DNA of 37,893 nt from Desulfobacteraceae bacterium. GTDB taxonomy: Bacteria; Desulfobacterota; Desulfobacteria; Desulfobacterales; Desulfosarcinaceae. Both the position numbers and the translations under genes were made by a program. This document shows positions 33,850-37,893 of this stretch, piece after piece. The DNA lies in NCBI GenBank assembly GCA_027025615.1, contig JALVQM010000067.1, positions 1-37,893 of the forward strand. The letters run 5' to 3'. The notes below the pieces were generated by a model. The model saw only the letters and a program-made list of their open reading frames with translations. It had not been told where the DNA came from and searched no databases. How positions within the stretch are numbered: position 1 is the stretch's first letter; each line of letters begins with the position of its first letter.

Positions 33850-35648
33850 TACCTGCCAGCAAGCAGTTGAAAGCCGCAGGCAAACTAGCCCGCGTGGAAA
33901 ACGAAATTCGCAGGCTTGAGCAACAATTGGATCAACTCGACCTGTGGCTGCCTTCTGCCGACCTGCGCCACCAGGCAGAGAAGGCCTTGGAATTGCTTGG
34001 TAAAATTCGCCAGCGGATAAACCGTCAACTGGTAGTCACCCTGGTGGGGCCTTCCGGAGCCGGCAAATCCACCATCTTCAACGCCCTGGCCGGCCGGGAC
34101 GAAATATCATCCACAGGACCCAATCGCCCTACTACCCGCGGCCTGCAGGTATTGTGCTCCGATGGTGTTAATGCCGCCAACATTCTCGGTATTGAAGATT
34201 CAACGGACGTGGATATTCATATTTTCAGCCAACCGGCTTTTCCTGAACAGATTATCCTGGTAGACACCCCGGACACCGATTCGGTAGCAGCCCCAATCCA
34301 CAGGATTCTAGTCAAACAGGCCATTGCTATCTCCGATGTGCTGATCTGTGTTTTTGATACTGAAAATCCAAAACGCAGGGATCATGCTGATTTTCTGGCA
34401 CCACTGATAAGTCTCTTTGCCGGTCACAACCTGGTGGTTGTGCTCAACAAGTGTGACCGCCAGGACCGGGAGGAACTGCATCAGAACATCATTCCCGACT
34501 TTCGCAAATACCTGGCTGTGGCCTGGCAAATGCCGGTTGATCAGGTACTGGCGGTAAGTGCCCGCAGCCATTTGCAAAACCCGGACTGGGACCCGCAGAT
34601 CAAGCCTCGTCACAACTGGGACCAGTTCGACAAATTAGGTGAACTTATCCACGGTGAGCTGGCCAGGCCCGAGGCAGTGATCAACATACGCCTGGAAAAC
34701 GCCAGACACCTTCACAGCTACCTGATGGAAGCGCTCCGGAACCAGGTGGCAAAAGACCTCCCATGGCTGCAAAAAGCCCTTGAATCAGTTGCTAAACTGG
34801 AAACAACGGCCCTGGAACATTCCCTCCAGGCCCTGGAGACTGATTCTGAAACATTGACCCAGGGAACCGGAATCCGTTTATATCAATTGCTGGCCCGCGG
34901 GTGGATGGGACCTGTAGGCTGGATCCTGGCACTATGGTCCCGGCTGCTGATTTTTGGTGCCGGAGCCATTTCGATCCTACGTCCCGGTCGACCACTGAGC
35001 CAAGCCGCAGGGCTTGTCTCGGCCTTGCGCCACAGATCCGCCAGCAAGGCCAAACTGTCCCGTCTTTCTGATGCCGGGGCTGCGACCGCTGCCGCCCAGG
35101 CTTTCCAGATGACAGTGTTGCAAAACTGGCCACATACGGCAGACCTGCTGTGCAAAGCCCATTTCGACCACAAGGTACGCGACCCTCAGTCAACCATGTC
35201 GGCTGCCATCGAGCTTGCCGACACCATCTCTGAAACTTGGGCAGTAGCCCTGGATAAAAAGCTTCAAAAGGCAGCCGGACGACTGCAAAACGGACTGTTG
35301 CAATTGATTCTCAACCTGCCGGCCCTTGCAGCACTGGTTTATGCAGGTTGGCTTACCCTGAAAAATTTTTTCCGGGGTTCATACCTGCCGGCCGACTTCT
35401 TTATTCATTTCCTGGCAGCTGAAATCATCCTGGTACTGGCCGGTTTTTTCATTGTTCAACTAGCTGTCCAGTTCACCGTCCGCAAAGGCCGTCTCCAGCG
35501 CCAGGCTTTCTCCCAACTTCAAGGTTTGTCAAGGTCCGGCAGGGCCTTTGAAAAGCTACCGGCCATTAAACAGGCCTCGCTAATTCTTTCACTGGCAAGT
35601 GTCGAAAATGATATTGAACACCCTGGACTCAAGGATTCAACAGGATGA
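33846..35648 (+). CDS. Dynamin-like GTPase, paired (second)
   Basis: 600-residue GTPase with a complete motif set: G1 GPSGAGKST at about 68-76, a G2-like PTTRG at about 95-99, G3 DTPD at about 140-143 and G4 NKCD at about 201-204. An N-terminal coiled coil (about 10-60) precedes the GTPase domain. Hydrophobic segments lie near 352-376 (GWILALWSRLLIFGAGAISI), 484-505 and 518-541, the last two forming a likely membrane hairpin. It overlaps the first GTPase and the methyltransferase by 4 bases on each side (ATGA). It is probably the active partner of a heteromeric membrane-bound pair. Confidence 0.78.
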   Translation: MIPASKQLKAAGKLARVENEIRRLEQQLDQLDLWLPSADLRHQAEKALELLGKIRQRINRQLVVTLVGPSGAGKSTIFNALAGRDEISSTGPNRPTTRGLQVLCSDGVNAANILGIEDSTDVDIHIFSQPAFPEQIILVDTPDTDSVAAPIHRILVKQAIAISDVLICVFDTENPKRRDHADFLAPLISLFAGHNLVVVLNKCDRQDREELHQNIIPDFRKYLAVAWQMPVDQVLAVSARSHLQNPDWDPQIKPRHNWDQFDKLGELIHGELARPEAVINIRLENARHLHSYLMEALRNQVAKDLPWLQKALESVAKLETTALEHSLQALETDSETLTQGTGIRLYQLLARGWMGPVGWILALWSRLLIFGAGAISILRPGRPLSQAAGLVSALRHRSASKAKLSRLSDAGAATAAAQAFQMTVLQNWPHTADLLCKAHFDHKVRDPQSTMSAAIELADTISETWAVALDKKLQKAAGRLQNGLLQLILNLPALAALVYAGWLTLKNFFRGSYLPADFFIHFLAAEIILVLAGFFIVQLAVQFTVRKGRLQRQAFSQLQGLSRSGRAFEKLPAIKQASLILSLASVENDIEHPGLKDSTG

Positions 35649-36211
35649 CTGTCGGGGAAAAAGTATGTCCGGTACAAAAGGCTGGGCACTTGGACAGCCG
35701 TGTCAGAAGCTGGCTGCAGCAACCTGCCAGGATTCTGGCGCCTTACCTGAAAGAAGGTATGCTTGCCGTCGACTTCGGATGCGGGCCGGGTTTTTTCACC
35801 CTTGAAATGGCTCGCAGGGTCGGTTCGTCGGGCCGGGTCATAGCAGTCGATCTGCAGGAAGGAATGCTGGAAAAACTGGCAAAAAAGGTAAAGGCATCCG
35901 GGCTTGCAGATAGGATCGACCTGCACCTTTGTGAAAAAAAATCAATCGGAATTAAATCAGAGGCAGACTTTATCCTGGCCTTTTACGTTGTCCACGAGGT
36001 GCCGGACCAGGATCGGCTTTTCCGGCAACTGGCCGCCATCCTCAAGCCCGGCGGGCACCTGCTGCTGGCAGAACCCCTTTTCCACGTTTCCAAAAAAGCT
36101 TTCGCCCAAAGCCTGGCCCTTGCACAACTGGCCGGTTTTAAACTGCTTTCCAGGCCGCCGCTTTTATTCAGCAAAACAGCCCTGTTGACCAGGCCGGTAG
36201 CGTCTGGTTAA
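35645..36211 (+). CDS. Class I SAM-dependent methyltransferase
   Basis: 188-residue methyltransferase of the Methyltransf_11/25 type. Motif I is VDFGCGPGFFTLEMA at about 39-53, the acidic post-I residue is in VIAVDLQEGML, and the post-motif LKPGGHLLLAEP lies near 138. The substrate is not deducible; UbiE-like small-molecule enzymes are one option. It is translationally coupled to the second GTPase through ATGA, which links it to the same operon. It converges with the aminotransferase gene, with 38 bases between them and no strong terminator. Confidence 0.82.
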   Translation: MTVGEKVCPVQKAGHLDSRVRSWLQQPARILAPYLKEGMLAVDFGCGPGFFTLEMARRVGSSGRVIAVDLQEGMLEKLAKKVKASGLADRIDLHLCEKKSIGIKSEADFILAFYVVHEVPDQDRLFRQLAAILKPGGHLLLAEPLFHVSKKAFAQSLALAQLAGFKLLSRPPLLFSKTALLTRPVASG

Positions 36212-36249
36212 AAACTTTAAATTTTCTACAAGGGATTACATGCCAAAAA

Positions 36250-37092
36250 TCATGTCTCAGTTTGAGCTTTCGTTTTGTTGCACAGTGCCAAAGCCTGCAT
36301 CAAGCGTCCGGTGCGATTTCCCGGCCTGCCGCTGCCTATGGTTGTATCATCCACCTGGACCACCGGTACCAGGCCCTTGTTGGTGCCGGTTATGAAAACT
36401 TCGTCGGCCGTCAGAAGCTGTTTGCGTGAAATATCGCGCACCTGTACATTGAAAAACTTCCTGGCCAGTTCCAGGACCACTTTGCGGGTTATCCCGGATA
36501 AAATACCCTTTCCCGGAGTTGCCAGGGTATCGCCAAAAAATGCGAACAGGTTACTGGTAGCCCCTTCCAGCACATTGTCCCGGTCATCAACGTAAATTGC
36601 TTCAATGGCTCCATTGGCCCTGGCCTGCGAAAGGGCCATGGCTGCCGGCAGATAGTCAATGCTTTTGGCATCGGGAACATGACGGGTAGAAGCCATGGTA
36701 ATTACCTTGACTCCCTTTTCGTACCACCAAGCGGGCAGCTTGGGCAGGGGGGTGACAAGTATTATCAGCCGCGGCCTGCCCTGGGGAGTCATAAAATCCG
36801 GGCTGGATCCGCCGGTTATAACCATCCTGATGTTTGCCTCGTCAAGCTGGTTGCGGGCCAGGGTTTCGGTGACAATCCGCCGGATCTCATCCTGGCTCCA
36901 TGGCGGCTGGAGGTTGATCTTGCGGGCAGAATTCAACAGCCTGGCTATATGTTCCTCAAGAAACAGGGGTTTGCCATTGTAAGTGCGCAAAAGGTCAAAT
37001 ACCCCTATACCCCTGAGCAGGGCCAGGTCGTCCACCGGAACAACAGCCTTTTCAGCCGGTACGAATTCACCGTCAACATAGTATATGGGCAC
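36250..37092 (-). CDS. Class IV PLP aminotransferase (branched-chain or D-amino acid type)
   Basis: 280-residue fold-type IV PLP enzyme. The N-terminal RGIGVFDLLRTYNGKPLFLE matches the branched-chain aminotransferase motif. The PLP Lys is Lys143 in DAKSIDYLPAAMAL and the conserved Glu is Glu176 in NVLEGATSNLF. It probably moves amino groups between branched-chain amino acids and 2-oxoglutarate, but D-amino acid aminotransferase or 4-amino-4-deoxychorismate lyase cannot be excluded without substrate-loop comparison. It lies downstream of rlmN on the - strand and overlaps its 3' end by 20 bases. Confidence 0.85.
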   Translation of the reverse strand: MPIYYVDGEFVPAEKAVVPVDDLALLRGIGVFDLLRTYNGKPLFLEEHIARLLNSARKINLQPPWSQDEIRRIVTETLARNQLDEANIRMVITGGSSPDFMTPQGRPRLIILVTPLPKLPAWWYEKGVKVITMASTRHVPDAKSIDYLPAAMALSQARANGAIEAIYVDDRDNVLEGATSNLFAFFGDTLATPGKGILSGITRKVVLELARKFFNVQVRDISRKQLLTADEVFITGTNKGLVPVVQVDDTTIGSGRPGNRTGRLMQALALCNKTKAQTET

Positions 37093-37893
37093 AATGCCTC
37101 CTCAAAGAAGCAGTTCGCAAGCGGGATTGGCGGACTGGACTCTTAATTGGGCTGTCGCCTGCAAGTTGACCGCAAGCGGCCAGAATGCCGCACCCCTTGG
37201 AAGATCTGATTCGGACAAAGACTTTCCTGGTGACCAGCCGGTCACGAAAAGCTTCCAGGCGGGCCTCCGATGGTCTCTTGAAACAATCATTTGCCCCTGG
37301 GTTGTAAGCAATCAGGTTGACTTTTACCGGCAAACTGGAAACCAGCAAAGACAGGGCGTCTGCATGTGCATCAGAATCATTGATCCCGGAGATCAACACG
37401 TATTCCAGTAAAATACGGCCTTTGGGCGGCAAGGGATAGTTCCCCAGGCAGGCTATCAGTGATTTCAATGGATATCGACGGTTGACAGGCATAAGAAACG
37501 ACCGCAACCGGTCATCTGGCGCATTGAGGGAAACGGCCAGTTTCAACCCTGTCCATCCCAGTCGGGCAAGGGCATTGATCCTTTCCACCAGCCCGGCGGT
37601 GGATACGGTCATTCGTTTTTTGGCAATGTTCAGTCCGCGCTGGTCTTCCAGAACCCTAACCGCCTGGATGAAATTGGCATAGTTGTCCAGGGGCTCGCCC
37701 ATGCCCATGAAAACCAAATTGCGGATATCAAAGCCTTCAATCCTGGCTGCAAGCACCTGGCCGACAATCTCGGCCACAGTCAGATTGCGCAACAAACCCA
37801 TTTGCCCGGTACGACAGAAACGGCATCCCATCCGGCATCCCGCCTGAGTGGAAAGGCATAAGGTATAATGGGTAGCCATGGGTAAAACTACAC
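37073..37893 (-). CDS. rlmN: RlmN 23S rRNA/tRNA adenine C2-methyltransferase, C-terminal part
   Basis: Radical SAM methyltransferase that methylates A2503 of 23S rRNA and A37 of some tRNAs. The CxxxCxxC iron-sulfur motif is CRMGCRFC, followed by LVFMGMGEPLDNY. The C-terminal catalytic Cys lies in ILAACGQL. The frame stays open to the right edge (VVLP before the ATG at 37879), so the N-terminal domain is outside the window and that ATG is internal. Residues after ACGQLAGDS form a basic extension (SPVRQSRLRTASLRR) of about 28 residues beyond the usual end. Cfr is less likely given the housekeeping setting. Confidence 0.9.
   Translation of the reverse strand, partial: VVLPMATHYTLCLSTQAGCRMGCRFCRTGQMGLLRNLTVAEIVGQVLAARIEGFDIRNLVFMGMGEPLDNYANFIQAVRVLEDQRGLNIAKKRMTVSTAGLVERINALARLGWTGLKLAVSLNAPDDRLRSFLMPVNRRYPLKSLIACLGNYPLPPKGRILLEYVLISGINDSDAHADALSLLVSSLPVKVNLIAYNPGANDCFKRPSEARLEAFRDRLVTRKVFVRIRSSKGCGILAACGQLAGDSPIKSPVRQSRLRTASLRRHCAHILC

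Noticed and set aside
1-37893. CRISPR arrays, tRNA or rRNA genes, insertion sequences
   Set aside because: No regularly spaced repeats, no cloverleaf or rRNA-like stretch and no transposase or terminal inverted repeats were seen on reading both strands.

Overview
The window is a Gram-negative chromosomal segment dominated by a type VI secretion system (T6SS) locus, with about 53-55% GC by eye. The gene types suggest a deltaproteobacterium (Desulfobacterota or a relative): proteobacterial T6SSi core genes beside DUF2169, DUF3540 and DUF4150 genes, an FHA/kinase/phosphatase set, and paired dynamin-like GTPases. That taxonomic call is inference, because no rRNA or other marker gene is present.

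Positions 1-11578 carry T6SS core genes on the + strand in a tight, often overlapping series: the 3' end of tssM, tagF, tssA, tssB, tssC, hcp, tssE, tssF, tssG and clpV (tssH). The remaining membrane and baseplate genes (tssJ, tssK, tssL) are not here and probably lie to the left. Two tandem stem-loops follow hcp. Positions 11602-18578 continue with vgrG, a DUF2169-pentapeptide fusion, a second pentapeptide protein, a DUF3540 protein and a stand-alone DUF4150 PAAR-like protein. This is a spike-tip and cargo-loading module with no recognisable toxin domain in it.

Positions 18590-26781 look like accessory and regulatory genes. There is a small zinc-ribbon protein, an unrecognised 257-residue protein, and a twin-FHA protein on the - strand. 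Divergent from the FHA gene are a PP2C phosphatase, an exported trypsin-like protease, a transmembrane Ser/Thr kinase with a PEGA domain, an exported thioredoxin-like/TPR/CsgG-like protein and a lipoprotein. The FHA, phosphatase and kinase match the threonine phosphorylation pathway that controls some T6SSs. The protease and the two other envelope proteins are not part of the described pathway and may be a different envelope-sensing branch.

Positions 26575-30336 hold three unrecognised exported proteins and one uncertain small membrane ORF, all on the - strand; the 28366-26960 gene is visibly more AT-rich than its surroundings. Positions 30403-31872 are largely gene-poor, except for a possible small Cys-rich protein.

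Positions 31873-36211 form a + strand operon of two large dynamin-like GTPases and a methyltransferase, with a promoter predicted to give a nearly leaderless transcript. The right edge carries a class IV aminotransferase and the C-terminal part of rlmN on the - strand, which are housekeeping-type genes and probably mark the end of the T6SS island.
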